A DNA stretch of 64,000 bases from assembly GCA_016214955.1 (NCBI GenBank), contig JACRMN010000017.1:186001-250000 (forward strand). Direction: 5' to 3'. Positions within the stretch are counted from its first letter, which is position 1, and every line of letters begins with the position of its first letter. Below are positions 14,849 to 23,595 of the stretch, in pieces. The notes under the pieces were generated by a model. It saw only the letters and a list, made by a program, of their open reading frames with translations. It was not told the origin of the DNA and did no database searches. Made by a program: the position numbers and the translations under genes. Source of the stretch: Deltaproteobacteria bacterium. Lineage in GTDB: Bacteria; Myxococcota; Myxococcia; Myxococcales; Anaeromyxobacteraceae.

Positions 14849-14941
14849 GAGGGGGCGGAAACTACTCCCGCGCCAGGATGCGCGCCACCGTGGAGGCGCA
14901 CGCCGGGAGCCCGGCACCCGGTGCTGCGCCCCCCGTTCGGC

Positions 14942-15364
14942 TCACCGCCCCTGCCGCACCTCGGCGTGGACGTAGGAGCTCCACGGACAGAACGACCGCA
15001 CCGTCCCGAGCCAGTAGGCGAGGTCGGCCTCGACCAGGCTCGGCTTGCCGTCGCACAGCTCCACGGCGGACTCGACGAGCGCGAGGTCGGTGAGGTGCCA
15101 GCTCCAGCCGAGGTTGCCGCCGTTGCCGGCCTCGAGGGTTCCGGTGGCGAAGAGCCGGCGCTGCTCCACCGGCAGCTGGAGCTGCGCCCGGGCCATCGAC
15201 ACCGCGGCCTCGGATCTCGCCTCGGCGTGGAAGTCCTCGCTGCTCGCAGCGCCGCGCATCTTGAAGTGGAAGGTGACCGGCGTCCCCGACGGGAGCCGGC
15301 CCCCATCGCCACCGCAGGCGGCGAGGAGGAGGAGAAGGCACGAGGGGAGGCGGAGGCGTGGCAT
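14942..15364 (-). CDS. Lipoprotein with BP74 N-terminal-like domain
   Basis: A 140-residue predicted lipoprotein: MPRLRLPSCLLLLLAACGG contains a lipobox (LAAC) at residues 16-19. The mature part matches the layout of the BP74 N-terminal domain known from a Dictyostelium calmodulin-binding protein: TFHFKM, then a helix, then WSWHL, VELCDGKP and CPWSSYV. The function of bacterial members is unknown. The ATG at 15364 is chosen because the signal sequence begins there; an upstream extension to 15448 is possible but lacks support. Confidence 0.72.
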   Translation of the reverse strand: MPRLRLPSCLLLLLAACGGDGGRLPSGTPVTFHFKMRGAASSEDFHAEARSEAAVSMARAQLQLPVEQRRLFATGTLEAGNGGNLGWSWHLTDLALVESAVELCDGKPSLVEADLAYWLGTVRSFCPWSSYVHAEVRQGR

Positions 15365-15483
15365 GACACGCGGCAGAAGCAGGGGCCGTGCCGCGCGCAA
15401 GCGTCCGGGATCCTTGTGCGCGGGCCTCCGCGACGCCGCGGGAAACATGTGCGACCGTCGGGTTTCCGAGGGGAGGGGCGATC

Positions 15484-15645
15484 CACCGAGGCCCTTACCA
15501 GCGGATCGCCCCGGTGTACGAGGAGATCGCCGCCTGGATCCGGTCGAAAGGCCTCGCCGTCAGCGGCCCGCCCGAGGAGTTCTACCTCTCGGAGCCCGGC
15601 ACCCCGCCCGAGGAGACGCTGACGGAGATCCACTTCCCGGTCGCC
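15484..15645 (+). pseudogene. Remnant of a GyrI-like effector-binding domain
   Basis: About 54 codons (RGPYQRIAPVYEEIAAW ... EEFYLSEPG ... TEIHFPVA) match the end of GyrI-like or AraC effector-binding domains, where GPYxxL, a helix and PxExYL precede the final strand TEIxxPV. No DNA-binding domain or plausible start precedes it, and unrelated sequence follows, so it is a decayed fragment. The rest of 15365-15835 contains nothing recognisable apart from the ribosome-binding site of the next gene. Confidence 0.55.
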
Positions 15646-15835
15646 TCCTTGGCCCCGAGCAGACGGGGTCAGCGACGCCAGCAGACCAAGGGTGCGGGTG
15701 GTGGGCGCCTCGTCGGGGCGCGGCCCCGCTCGTTCAGCCCCTCCAGGTGCGAGGCCCGCAGCGGGTCGAGGGCGCTGTCGCTCGCGACCTCGTCCGCGCG
15801 GTAGGCTGCGGCACTCAGCCAGCCGGAGGACCCGC

Positions 15836-16546
15836 GTGACCCGCCTCTACCTCGAGGACTCCTACCGCCGCGGCTTTGATGCCACCGTGGTGGCGAGCCG
15901 GGAAGGCGCCTGCCTCCTCGACCAGACGGTCTTCCACCCCGGCGGCGGCGGGCAGCCCCACGACCGCGGCCGGCTCCTCCTCGGCGGCGAGCCGCTCCCG
16001 GTCTCGCGGGTGGAGGAGGACCCGGAGGGGCGCATCTGGCACGAGGTGGGGCGCGATCTGCCGCCGGGCGCCGGCGTGCGCGGCGAGCTCGACTGGCCGT
16101 TCCGGCTGGCGATCATGCGCCACCACGGCCTCATGCACGTGGTCAACACCGTGGCCCGGGAGCAGCTCGGAGGCGTCATCACCGGCGTGCAGATCGGGCC
16201 AGAGCGCTCGCGCATCGACTTCCGGTTGCCGGGCTTCACGCGCGAGCAGATCCCGGCGCACGAGGCGGCGGTCAACGAGGTGCTGGCGCGCGGCCTCGCC
16301 TTCTCGGCCCGGCTGATCACCGAGGCGGAGTTCGAGGGCCGCCCCGAGCTCGTCCGCACGCTCAACGTGCTCCCGCCGGTGGTGGACGGCAAGGTGCGGG
16401 TGGTGGAGATCGCCGGCTTCGACGCCCAGGCCTGCGGCGGCACCCACGTGCACTCCACCGCCGAGATCGGCAGAGCACGCATGGTGAAGTTCGACAACAA
16501 GGGCAAGGACAACAAGCGCTTCTACTGGGAGCTGGACGCGGCCTAG
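15836..16546 (+). CDS. alaX: Alanyl-tRNA editing protein AlaX
   Basis: A 236-residue free-standing editing domain that hydrolyses mischarged Ser- or Gly-tRNA(Ala). The zinc-site motifs are HxxxH at His97-His101 (HGLMH) and CxxxH at Cys200-His204 (CGGTH). The N-terminal [13 protein letters not shown] is the usual glycine-rich block. The GTG start at 15836 has GGAGGA 6 bp upstream and begins at the conserved core. The length fits the AlaX-M class. It appears to be transcribed alone. Confidence 0.9.
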   Translation: MTRLYLEDSYRRGFDATVVASREGACLLDQTVFHPGGGGQPHDRGRLLLGGEPLPVSRVEEDPEGRIWHEVGRDLPPGAGVRGELDWPFRLAIMRHHGLMHVVNTVAREQLGGVITGVQIGPERSRIDFRLPGFTREQIPAHEAAVNEVLARGLAFSARLITEAEFEGRPELVRTLNVLPPVVDGKVRVVEIAGFDAQACGGTHVHSTAEIGRARMVKFDNKGKDNKRFYWELDAA

Positions 16547-16641
16547 TCTGGCCCCTTCGGGCAGCCAGGCGCGGCAGCGGCCCGCTGGCCCGGACGGCGC
16601 GGGTTGCCACCCGGCGGCGCGCGCGACAGGATGGCGGCCCG

Positions 16642-17061
16642 ATGAAGAGCCATCGCAAGGAACTCTGGTTCGAGGTGCCGACCCGGCGCGGCTTCCTCAA
16701 CATCACCGCCGAGGTGGAGCAGTGCCTGCGCGAGAGCGGCGTCCGCGAGGGGCTGGTGCTGGTGAACGCCATGCACATCACCGCCTCGGTGTTCGTCAAC
16801 GACGACGAGCGGGGCCTGCACCAGGACTTCGAGCGCTTCCTGGAGCGGCTCGCGCCCCACGAGCCGGTCGGCCAGTACCGCCACAACGACACCGGCGAGG
16901 ACAACGCCGACGCCCACCTCAAGCGCCAGCTCTTCGGCCGCGAGGTGGTGGTGGCCGTCACCGAGGGCCGGCTCGACTTCGGACCCTGGGAGCAGATCTT
17001 CTACGGCGAGTTCGACGGCCGGCGACGCAAGCGAGTGCTGGTCAAGATCGTCGGGGACTAG
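16642..17061 (+). CDS. YjbQ / UPF0047 family protein
   Basis: A 139-residue single-domain cytoplasmic protein. [13 protein letters not shown], the [14 protein letters not shown] stretch and [15 protein letters not shown] are signature blocks of the YjbQ family, which has been called a secondary thiamine-phosphate synthase enzyme on genetic evidence; the true role is unsettled. AGGA lies about 10 bp before the ATG. It may be co-transcribed with alaX, 95 bp upstream. The following 274 bp to 17335 contain no gene that I can support. Confidence 0.88.
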   Translation: MKSHRKELWFEVPTRRGFLNITAEVEQCLRESGVREGLVLVNAMHITASVFVNDDERGLHQDFERFLERLAPHEPVGQYRHNDTGEDNADAHLKRQLFGREVVVAVTEGRLDFGPWEQIFYGEFDGRRRKRVLVKIVGD

Positions 17062-17335
17062 GGCACGCCCCAGAGGAACCACTGGCCCTGCCGTCGCTCT
17101 GGTGGCAGTGGGAGCACGGGCTGCCCTTCCTCCGCGTGGCAGGGGCCGTGGCGCAGCGGCGCGCCGGAGGCCGGTGCGTCCGGCGGAGCGACGAGGTCCG
17201 GACAGGGGGGCGCGCGCAGTCCACCGTGGGTCACGCATCTGCGCGCCGCGCGTGTGCCCGGCTACAATTGCCGTGCGACCATCACTGGCGCTCGACCGGC
17301 ACCTGAGCCAGTGACGGCCGGGCGCGCCGCCGCCG

Positions 17336-17938
17336 TCACCGGACGGTGACCCCCTTGAGCACGCGGAAGGCGCGGTACTCGCCGATCTTGGGATCGAACA
17401 GCTCGACCGACTCGAATGTCACCTCGACGCGGCTGCCGGCCAGGGTCCGGTAGGTGGTCGGCAGATCCCTGTTGGAGGTGACGGTCTGCAGCCAGTGGAG
17501 CCGGGTCACCTTGCCGGCCTCGTCCTTGACCGTCAGAACCACGAAGCCCTCTTCCTCCACCTTGACCACCTCCCCGGCCAGGACTGCGACGCGGGGCGCG
17601 TTCACGTTGTTGGCCAGCGCGACGACCGCGTCCGGGCAGTAGGTCCCCATGCGCGCGCCCACCACCTGGCCGGCGCGCTGCCCGTTCTTCACCGGGTCGG
17701 AGAGGTCGATGCCGTGCTCCTTGAGGAGCGCCGCCCGGTCCGCGGGCCCGAACGCGTTCAAGATGCAGAGCCCGGCCCTGGCCGTCTGGGCCTCCCGGGA
17801 CTCTTGCTTCGCGGCCATGGCGCCGGTCAGGCAGGCGCACGCGCGCGTGGCGACCGGGTCGAGGAAGTCCTCGGCGACGGCCTGACCGGCCAAGAGGAGC
17901 AGGAGCAAGGTGGCGAAGGTCCTGATAGTGGTGTCCAC
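17336..17938 (-). CDS. Exported hypothetical protein
   Basis: A 200-residue protein with a clear signal peptide (TIRTFATLLLLLLAGQAVA). The N-terminal mature part has paired cysteines (ACACL) and the C-terminal half looks like a beta-rich OB-like domain (VLAGEVVKVEEEGFVVLTVKD, GSRVEVTFESVELF). I do not recognise the family. The GTG at 17938 was chosen over an upstream ATG (18016) because it starts directly at the signal peptide, with GGAG 10 bp upstream. No neighbour suggests a role. Confidence 0.6.
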   Translation of the reverse strand: MDTTIRTFATLLLLLLAGQAVAEDFLDPVATRACACLTGAMAAKQESREAQTARAGLCILNAFGPADRAALLKEHGIDLSDPVKNGQRAGQVVGARMGTYCPDAVVALANNVNAPRVAVLAGEVVKVEEEGFVVLTVKDEAGKVTRLHWLQTVTSNRDLPTTYRTLAGSRVEVTFESVELFDPKIGEYRAFRVLKGVTVR

Positions 17939-18246
17939 GGATGGGAACTCCGATCGAGTCTCAAGGTCGAAGGACGTGCCGTACGCCGACGTCCGCCGTG
18001 CTGATTCAAAGGTCATCCAGGAGTCGCGAGCCTCTCACGTAGCGTGGACCCGGGGCAAGGCGCACCGACTTGCCTGGTCGGATGCACCTCTCGCGCGCGG
18101 TCGCCTCGCCGAGCTCACTCACTCCTCGTAGACCCGGCGAGCGGCAGGTAGTGCAGGAACGCAGTGGTGAGTTGGGCTGGGTCGAGCGCGGCGGCGACGC
18201 TCACGGGTGCGGCCCCTGAGCTGTGGGTCGAGGCTGCCCCTTCCCC
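17939..18246. other. Intergenic region, nothing recognised
   Basis: This 308-bp stretch lies between two minus-strand genes. It is less G+C-rich than its surroundings and contains only short open frames without a family match. It should hold the promoter of the exported protein, but no confident -35/-10 pair is visible. Confidence 0.5.
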
Positions 18247-19254
18247 TCAGTCATCCCCGCCCATCAGCATCCCGCCCAGCAGCGACCCCTCTTCTCCCCC
18301 GCGCCCCGGCGTGCCGGCAGCGGCGAAGACCCGGCTGGCGAAGCGGCTGAAGGGGAGCGACTGGAGCCACACCTTGCCCGGCCCGGAGAGGGTGGCGAAG
18401 AAGAGCCCCTCGCCGCCGAAGAGCGCGGTCTTCACCCCCCGCACCATCTGGATGTCGTAGCTCACGCGGGGCTCGAAGGCGACGAGGCACCCGGTGTCGA
18501 CCCGCAGCGTCTCGCCCGCGGCGAGGTCGCGCTCCAGGATGGCGCCGCAGGCGTGGACGAACGCGTACCCGTCCCCCTCCAGCTTCTGCAGGATGAAGCC
18601 CTCGCCGCCGAAGAAGCCGGCCCCCAGCTTCCGCTGGAAGGCGATGCCCACCGAGATGCCCTTGGCGGCGCAGAGGAAGGCGTCCTTCTGGCAGATCATG
18701 GTCCCGCCCAGCTTGCCCAGGTGCATGGGGACGATCTTGCCGGGGTAGGGCGCGGCGAAGGCCACCTTCTGCCGGCCGGAGGCGCGGGCGTTGGCGAACA
18801 GGGTCATGAAGAGCGACTCGCCGGTGAGCACGCGGCGGCCGGCGGCGAAGAGCTTGTCCATGATGCCGCCGCCGGCGCGGGAGCCGTCGCCGAAGATGGT
18901 CTGCATCTCGATGCCGGGCTCCATGTAGAAGAAGGCGCCGGCCTCGGCGATGCAGGCCTCCTGCGGGTCGAGCGTCACCTCGACGTACTGCATCTCGCCG
19001 CCGAAGATCTCGTAGTCGATCTCGTGGGCCCGGCCGCCGGGGGGCGGCAGCGGCGGAGGGGGCGGGGCGGAGCCGGCGGGTCCGAAGGCCTCGGCGAACT
19101 CGGCCCGGGAGCGGATGGGCTCCCACCCGCTCATCCCGGGCCCGAAGACGTGGGCGTCGGCCGGGAGCGCGCCGGCGCGGATGCGGTCGACGATCTCCTC
19201 GGCAGAGAGGGGCCCCTGCTGCTGCCCGTGGATCCCGACGTACCAGCTCTTCAT
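18247..19254 (-). CDS. AIM24/TIGR00266-like protein with N-terminal GYF_2 domain
   Basis: A 335-residue cytoplasmic protein. Residues 1-50 form a GYF_2 (DUF4339) module ([18 protein letters not shown] ... WEPIRS). A proline/glycine linker at about 63-76 joins it to an AIM24-type beta-helix domain of about 230 residues ([50 protein letters not shown]). The tail is glycine-rich. GGAGGAG sits 8 bp before the ATG. AIM24-like proteins are widespread; their biochemical role is unknown. GYF_2 modules are usually protein-interaction domains. Confidence 0.85.
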   Translation of the reverse strand: MKSWYVGIHGQQQGPLSAEEIVDRIRAGALPADAHVFGPGMSGWEPIRSRAEFAEAFGPAGSAPPPPPLPPPGGRAHEIDYEIFGGEMQYVEVTLDPQEACIAEAGAFFYMEPGIEMQTIFGDGSRAGGGIMDKLFAAGRRVLTGESLFMTLFANARASGRQKVAFAAPYPGKIVPMHLGKLGGTMICQKDAFLCAAKGISVGIAFQRKLGAGFFGGEGFILQKLEGDGYAFVHACGAILERDLAAGETLRVDTGCLVAFEPRVSYDIQMVRGVKTALFGGEGLFFATLSGPGKVWLQSLPFSRFASRVFAAAGTPGRGGEEGSLLGGMLMGGDD

Positions 19255-19429
19255 GGTTCGGCTCCTCCTCCGCCCGCGTCCGGCGGGCCGGGGGCGCGGA
19301 GGATACAACGCGCCCGCCGGAGCGCGTACACGGGGCACGCCTCCGGGGCGCCGCTTTCGGGGCGTCGCCTTGCCCCCCGTAGACCCACCGTGACACGCTC
19401 TCGCACTCCACAGCCTCCCGGGAGCCCCC

Positions 19430-20314
19430 ATGACGAGCCTGCCTGCCCGCTCGCTGCTCCTCGCCGCCGCCGCGCTCGGCGCCTGCGCCACCGTCCCCCG
19501 CCTCGCCTCCGCCCCCACCTGCCCCTCCGACGCGGCGGTCGCCGAGGTGGCGCGCCTCTACCTCGCCCTGGAGAAGCTCCCCGCACCGCCGGCCGAGATG
19601 ACGCTCGACGGCGCCTCCTGCGGCCAGGCGAAGCTCATGGCTGCGCTCGGCCCGGCGCTCGGCAAGCCCATCGGCTACAAGGCCGGCCTCACCAACCCGG
19701 CGGTGCAGAAGCGCTTCGGCATCGACAGGCCGCTGCTGGGCACGCTGCTCGAGAAGATGGTGGTGCGCGAGGGCGCGCCCATCCCCGCCCGGCTGGGCGT
19801 GCGCCCCTTCCTCGAGGCCGACCTGGTGGTCGAGGTGGGTTCGAGCGCCATCCACGAGGCCACCACGCCGGAGCAGGCGCTGGCCTCGCTCCGGGCCATC
19901 TACCCCTTCATCGAGCTGCCCGACGTCACCCTCGACGACCCCTCCAGGATCACCGCCCCGTCGCTCACCTACTACGACGTGGGCGCGCGGCTCGGCGTGC
20001 TGGGGAAGCCGCTGCCGGTGGCCGGCAGCGCCGGCCTCGCCGAGGCGCTCCGCACCATGACCGTGCGCACCACCGACGGCGCCGGGAAGGAGCTGGCGAG
20101 CGGCCCCGGCTCCGCCATCCTCGGCCACCCGCTGCAGGCGGTGATCTGGCTGGCGGGCGAGCTGAAGCGGCAGGGCGCGACGCTGCGGCCCGGCGACCTG
20201 CTCTCCCTGGGGGCCTTCTCCGCGGGCGCCATCCAGGCGGGCGCCACGGTGCGGGTCACCTACGAGGGGCTGCCCGGCAACCCGTCGGTGCAGGTCACCT
20301 TCCCCGGCAGCTAG
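19430..20314 (+). CDS. Lipoprotein of the 2-keto-4-pentenoate hydratase (FAH) family
   Basis: A 294-residue protein whose N-terminus is a lipoprotein signal with lipobox LGAC (Cys19). The mature part is the fumarylacetoacetate hydrolase / MhpD fold: [45 protein letters not shown] and a C-terminal LSLGAFSAG block. MhpD-type hydratases are normally cytosolic enzymes of aromatic meta-cleavage, so export as a lipoprotein is unusual. Whether the catalytic acidic metal ligands are all kept cannot be settled by eye. GGGAG lies 5 bp before the ATG. Confidence 0.78.
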   Translation: MTSLPARSLLLAAAALGACATVPRLASAPTCPSDAAVAEVARLYLALEKLPAPPAEMTLDGASCGQAKLMAALGPALGKPIGYKAGLTNPAVQKRFGIDRPLLGTLLEKMVVREGAPIPARLGVRPFLEADLVVEVGSSAIHEATTPEQALASLRAIYPFIELPDVTLDDPSRITAPSLTYYDVGARLGVLGKPLPVAGSAGLAEALRTMTVRTTDGAGKELASGPGSAILGHPLQAVIWLAGELKRQGATLRPGDLLSLGAFSAGAIQAGATVRVTYEGLPGNPSVQVTFPGS

Positions 20315-20340
20315 GCTCGGCAGTCGGTCGCGGTCGGCGC

Positions 20341-20616
20341 TCACGCCTCGATGGTCACCGACAGGTCCTCCCGCTCCACGGCCACGTCGAGCAGCAGGCG
20401 CACCAGCGGATCCTGCGCCTTCGCGCCCATGCTCCGGCGCGAGCACGCGGCGTCCCTCCACACGATCTCCACCGGCCCCCGGACGTCGCCGGTGAGCGCG
20501 TCCCAGAGCGCGTCGAGGTTGGCGCCGAAGTGGCCGGGCAGGCGCAGGCCGCGCGCCACCGCCGCGTAGAAGTCCTCCCGGCTGGCGATCTTCTTCCCCT
20601 GGAGCACACACCGCAT
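20341..20616 (-). CDS. Barstar-family ribonuclease inhibitor
   Basis: A 91-residue cytoplasmic protein that should bind and neutralise the ribonuclease encoded just upstream. With the ATG at 20616 the residues fall exactly on barstar numbering: Asp35, Trp38 and Asp39 in NLDALWDALTG, the acidic face that plugs the barnase active site. Tyr29 and Tyr30 of barstar are His and Phe here. The ATG has GGAGG 6 bp upstream; a TTG two codons earlier touches the same GGAGG and is unlikely. It lies 15 bp after the ribonuclease stop, in one operon. Confidence 0.88.
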   Translation of the reverse strand: MRCVLQGKKIASREDFYAAVARGLRLPGHFGANLDALWDALTGDVRGPVEIVWRDAACSRRSMGAKAQDPLVRLLLDVAVEREDLSVTIEA

Positions 20617-20631
20617 CGGCAACCTCCGGGC

Positions 20632-21102
20632 TCAGCGGCAGGCGGGCACGTCGACGAAGGTGCGGTAGTGGTCGACGGTCACCGCGCGCAGCCCGTCGTC
20701 CGAGAAGAGAAGCCGCTTCGCGCCCCGGTGCCCGCCCCGGTAGTCGAGGTCGGCCTCGCGCCAGCGGCGCCGCCCGCCGGGGAGCCGGCCCTCCCGGTTG
20801 CCGAAGCGGTCGCCGCCGATGCTCTTCCCGCGCAGCCCGGGCACGCGCCACAGGTCGCGGCCGGGCCGCCAGCCGGCCCGCTGCGCCTCGCGCTTGGTGA
20901 CGAAGGTGGGCGGGAGCGACCGGTTCCGGCTGGCGTCGAGCGAGCGCAGCACCCCCACCAGCTCCGCCTCGTCGAGGCGCGCGGGCAGCCGCGCGCCGAG
21001 CTCGCGCACCACCTGCTCGCAGGGAGGGGCGGAGCGGGCGGCCGCCGGCGCGCCCAGGCCGAGGGCGAGGAGCAGCGGGACGATCGGGGCAGCGCTCCGC
21101 AT
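20632..21102 (-). CDS. Secreted barnase-type guanyl ribonuclease
   Basis: A 156-residue exported RNase. A signal peptide (PIVPLLLALGLGAPAAARS) precedes a barnase/ribonuclease N1 domain: LPPTFVTKREAQRAGW, SIGGDRFGNREG, WREADLDY, RLLFSDDG and DHYRTF. The catalytic triad of barnase (Glu73, Arg87, His102) corresponds to Glu116, Arg130 and His145. Two cysteines (28 and 155) flank the domain and could form a disulfide not found in barnase. The ATG at 21102 begins the signal peptide. Next to it the barstar gene protects the producer; together they may serve RNA scavenging or competition. Confidence 0.87.
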   Translation of the reverse strand: MRSAAPIVPLLLALGLGAPAAARSAPPCEQVVRELGARLPARLDEAELVGVLRSLDASRNRSLPPTFVTKREAQRAGWRPGRDLWRVPGLRGKSIGGDRFGNREGRLPGGRRRWREADLDYRGGHRGAKRLLFSDDGLRAVTVDHYRTFVDVPACR

Positions 21103-21236
21103 GGCCCGGAGATTCTCCGCGGGAGCGGCGGCGGGCACAAGCCGAGGTCGCGTTCGCCCTTCGACTCCGGGCCAGCCTCCCAGGCCCTCCGCTCAGGGCC
21201 AACGGATGCCCGGGGTCGGGGTCGCGGCCGCCTCCT

Positions 21237-22091
21237 TCAGCCCGGCCTCACCGTCCCCGCCTCCTGCGCGAGCCGCTTCACGTCCAGCACCAGCACCGGC
21301 TGCTCGTGCGCCTTCCATCGCGCCAGCCCGCTCACGAACTCCGGCCGCAGCGTCCCCTGCCGCACCGGATCCTCCTCCGCCTCCACCGCGGTGAGGTCGG
21401 CGACCGCCTCGGCGCGGTCCACCGCCAGCACCACGTCGCGGCCGCCCAGCGTGAGGACGATGCCGATCTCCCGGCGCTGGGCGACGATGGCCTCCTTCAC
21501 CCGGGCGAAGTCGCTGATGAGCTCGGCGAGCAGGCCGGAGCGGGTGGCGGCCAGGAGCTGCTTCGCCTCGCTCGACTTCCCCTCCTTCATGAGCCCGGCC
21601 ACCTGGACGGCGACGGCGTGGATCTCGGCGTGCGGTTTCTCGAAGCGGGCCAGCTCGCCCCGCACCACCGGGTCGTCGGTCTGGAAGGTGAAGTACCAGA
21701 GCCCGAACTTGCACCTCCGCGGGTCGGTGGTGAGCTTGAAGGCGCGCTGCTCGGCCACCGAGGCCTCCAGCTCGGCGAGCCAGTTGCGGTGGTCCTGCTC
21801 CCGCTCTCCCAGCATGGTGACGAGCTGCTCGGTCTCGTCGGTGGCGGCCGCCATCCCCAGGCACAGGCGCAGGTCGAGCGCCGGCAGCGCCCGCCCCCGG
21901 AGCACTGCCACGCCGCGCTGGAAGGCGGTCATGCCGGTGGGCCGGCGCACGTCCTTGAGGAGGAACATCTCCTGGACGATCTCGCAGGGCACGCCGACGA
22001 GGTGCGTGCCCACAGCAAAGACGGCGTGGCGCTGGTCCGCTGCCGAGATCCTGCGGGAGGCCGCGGTATGGGATGCGGGGGCGATGGCCAT
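21237..22091 (-). CDS. CheW-like protein with an inserted CZB zinc-binding domain
   Basis: A 284-residue cytoplasmic protein. An N-terminal CheW half (FAVGTHLVGVPCEIVQEM ... GRALPALDLRLCLGM, about 24-80) and a C-terminal half (REIGIVLTLGGRDVVLAVD ... PVLVLDVKRL, about 200-280) are separated by a chemoreceptor zinc-binding helical domain. CZB ligands are visible as His101, Cys127 (CKFGLWY), His154 and His158 (KPHAEIH). The ATG has GAGGG 7 bp upstream. It probably couples zinc or oxidant sensing to a CheA array. No other che gene is adjacent. Upstream, 22092-22373 contains no supported gene. Confidence 0.85.
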   Translation of the reverse strand: MAIAPASHTAASRRISAADQRHAVFAVGTHLVGVPCEIVQEMFLLKDVRRPTGMTAFQRGVAVLRGRALPALDLRLCLGMAAATDETEQLVTMLGEREQDHRNWLAELEASVAEQRAFKLTTDPRRCKFGLWYFTFQTDDPVVRGELARFEKPHAEIHAVAVQVAGLMKEGKSSEAKQLLAATRSGLLAELISDFARVKEAIVAQRREIGIVLTLGGRDVVLAVDRAEAVADLTAVEAEEDPVRQGTLRPEFVSGLARWKAHEQPVLVLDVKRLAQEAGTVRPG

Positions 22092-22373
22092 GATGGTCCC
22101 TCGAGGGCGAAGTGCCGGCCGACGAGATCGCAGTGCCCGTGCCAGATCCGCCCGCCGACCCGTTTGCAGGGATTGCCGCCTTCTGGGGGATGTCGCCGGC
22201 ACTCCACGTCCCGGATCGCCCCGGACTCGGGTGGTCGAGCACCCCGATCGGCAGGGTCCCTGGCCACCGCGAGCTCAGGAAGGACGCGCAGCTCGCTCCG
22301 CGTGGGCGCGCGCCACGCAGCTCCTGCGGGGTGGTGCCGACCCCAGACGCCCCGTGCGAGGGCCTGGGGTCGA

Positions 22374-23564
22374 TCACCTCACCCGGTAACGGAGCAGCTT
22401 CACCTCCAGCGGCCCGTTCCACAGCCGGTGCGACACCTCCGGCTTCATCGGGAAGGCGCGCTCCAGGAGCGGGCTGCCCGAGAGGAACACCGCCGACCAG
22501 CCGTGGAAGCGGCCCACAGCCTCGGCGATCCCCCGGTACAGCCCCTCGAGCTTGCGCCGCTGGTTGGCTGCCTCGCGCCGGTCCACCTGCGGCGCCTCCT
22601 CGCGCTCCCCCTTGCCCATGAGCCGCTCGCCGTAGGGCGGGTTGGTGCACAGGCTCCCGGCCTCGCCGCCGACCTCGGCCGGATCGACCTCCCGCGCGTC
22701 CCCCTGCTCGAGCCGGACGTCGGCGGCCACGCCGGCGGCGGCCAGGTTCTCGCGGGCCGCGGCGATGGCCTTGGGGTGCATGTCGCGGGCGACGATCGGC
22801 GCCGGCGCGTGGGTGCGGACCTCGGCCCGGGCCACCTCCTTCATCCGGTCCCAGGCCGACTGCGGCCCGCCCCGGTAGACGGGCCAGCGCTGGAAGCCCA
22901 TGGGGCGCGACAGGCCCGGGGGGATGCGCCGCGCCCGCAGCGCCTGCTCGATGGCCAGGGTGCCCGAGCCGCACATGGGATCGAGGAAGGGGCGGTCCGG
23001 CTCCACGCCGCCCAGGGCCAGCACCGCCGCCGCCAGGTTCTCCTTGAGCGGGGCCACGCCGGGCGCGGTCCGGTAGCCGCGCCGGTGGAGCGGCTCGCCG
23101 GCCAGGTCGAGCGAGAGGGTGGCCTCGGCGCCCGCCAGGTGCAGCACGATGCGGATGTCGGGGTCCTTGGTGTCCACGTCGGGCCGCGCGCCGAGCTTCT
23201 CGCGCAGCGCGTCCACCACGGCGTCCTTCACCTTGAGCGCCGCGAAGCCGGAGTGGGAGAGGGCCGGGGCGTCTCGCACCGTGGCCTCGACGGCCAGCGT
23301 GGTCTTCTGCGTCAGCCAGTCGGCCCAGGGGATGGCGCCGGCGCCGTCGTAGAGCCCGGCGGCGTCCTCGGCCTGGAAGCGGGAGAGCTCCAGCAGCACC
23401 CGCATGGCCACGCGCGAGTGGAGGCAGGCCTTCATCCCCGCCTCCAGCTTCCCCTCGAAGGAGACCCCGCCCCGCTCGCCGCGGACGGCGTGGAGCTTGA
23501 GCGCGGAGAGCTCGCGGCGCAGGGCGCCCTCGGTGCCCTTGGCGCAGGTGGCGAAGAAGCGCAT
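22374..23564 (-). CDS. THUMP-type class I RNA methyltransferase (RlmL-like)
   Basis: A 396-residue protein with an N-terminal THUMP region and a C-terminal SAM-dependent methyltransferase: LDPMCGSGTLAIE is the SAM-binding loop and NPPYGERL the catalytic NPPY motif of N2-guanine/N6-adenine enzymes. Architecture matches the RlmL half of 23S rRNA G2445 methyltransferases; the RlmK half is absent. The start at 23564 begins at the conserved MRFFATCAKG; an ATG at 23576 is equally open and neither has a clear ribosome-binding site. A second, shorter homologue lies at 54516-55457. Confidence 0.87.
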   Translation of the reverse strand: MRFFATCAKGTEGALRRELSALKLHAVRGERGGVSFEGKLEAGMKACLHSRVAMRVLLELSRFQAEDAAGLYDGAGAIPWADWLTQKTTLAVEATVRDAPALSHSGFAALKVKDAVVDALREKLGARPDVDTKDPDIRIVLHLAGAEATLSLDLAGEPLHRRGYRTAPGVAPLKENLAAAVLALGGVEPDRPFLDPMCGSGTLAIEQALRARRIPPGLSRPMGFQRWPVYRGGPQSAWDRMKEVARAEVRTHAPAPIVARDMHPKAIAAARENLAAAGVAADVRLEQGDAREVDPAEVGGEAGSLCTNPPYGERLMGKGEREEAPQVDRREAANQRRKLEGLYRGIAEAVGRFHGWSAVFLSGSPLLERAFPMKPEVSHRLWNGPLEVKLLRYRVR

Positions 23565-23595
23565 GGCCGGCACCATACACCGGCCCGCCCCGGAG

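Noticed and set aside
17263-17268. TACAAT as a -10 box on the plus strand
   Set aside because: No -35 partner and no plus-strand gene follows it.
22112-22621. A 169-codon plus-strand frame after the CheW gene
   Set aside because: Most of it is antisense to the RlmL-like methyltransferase, and its content is proline/arginine-rich with no family signal.
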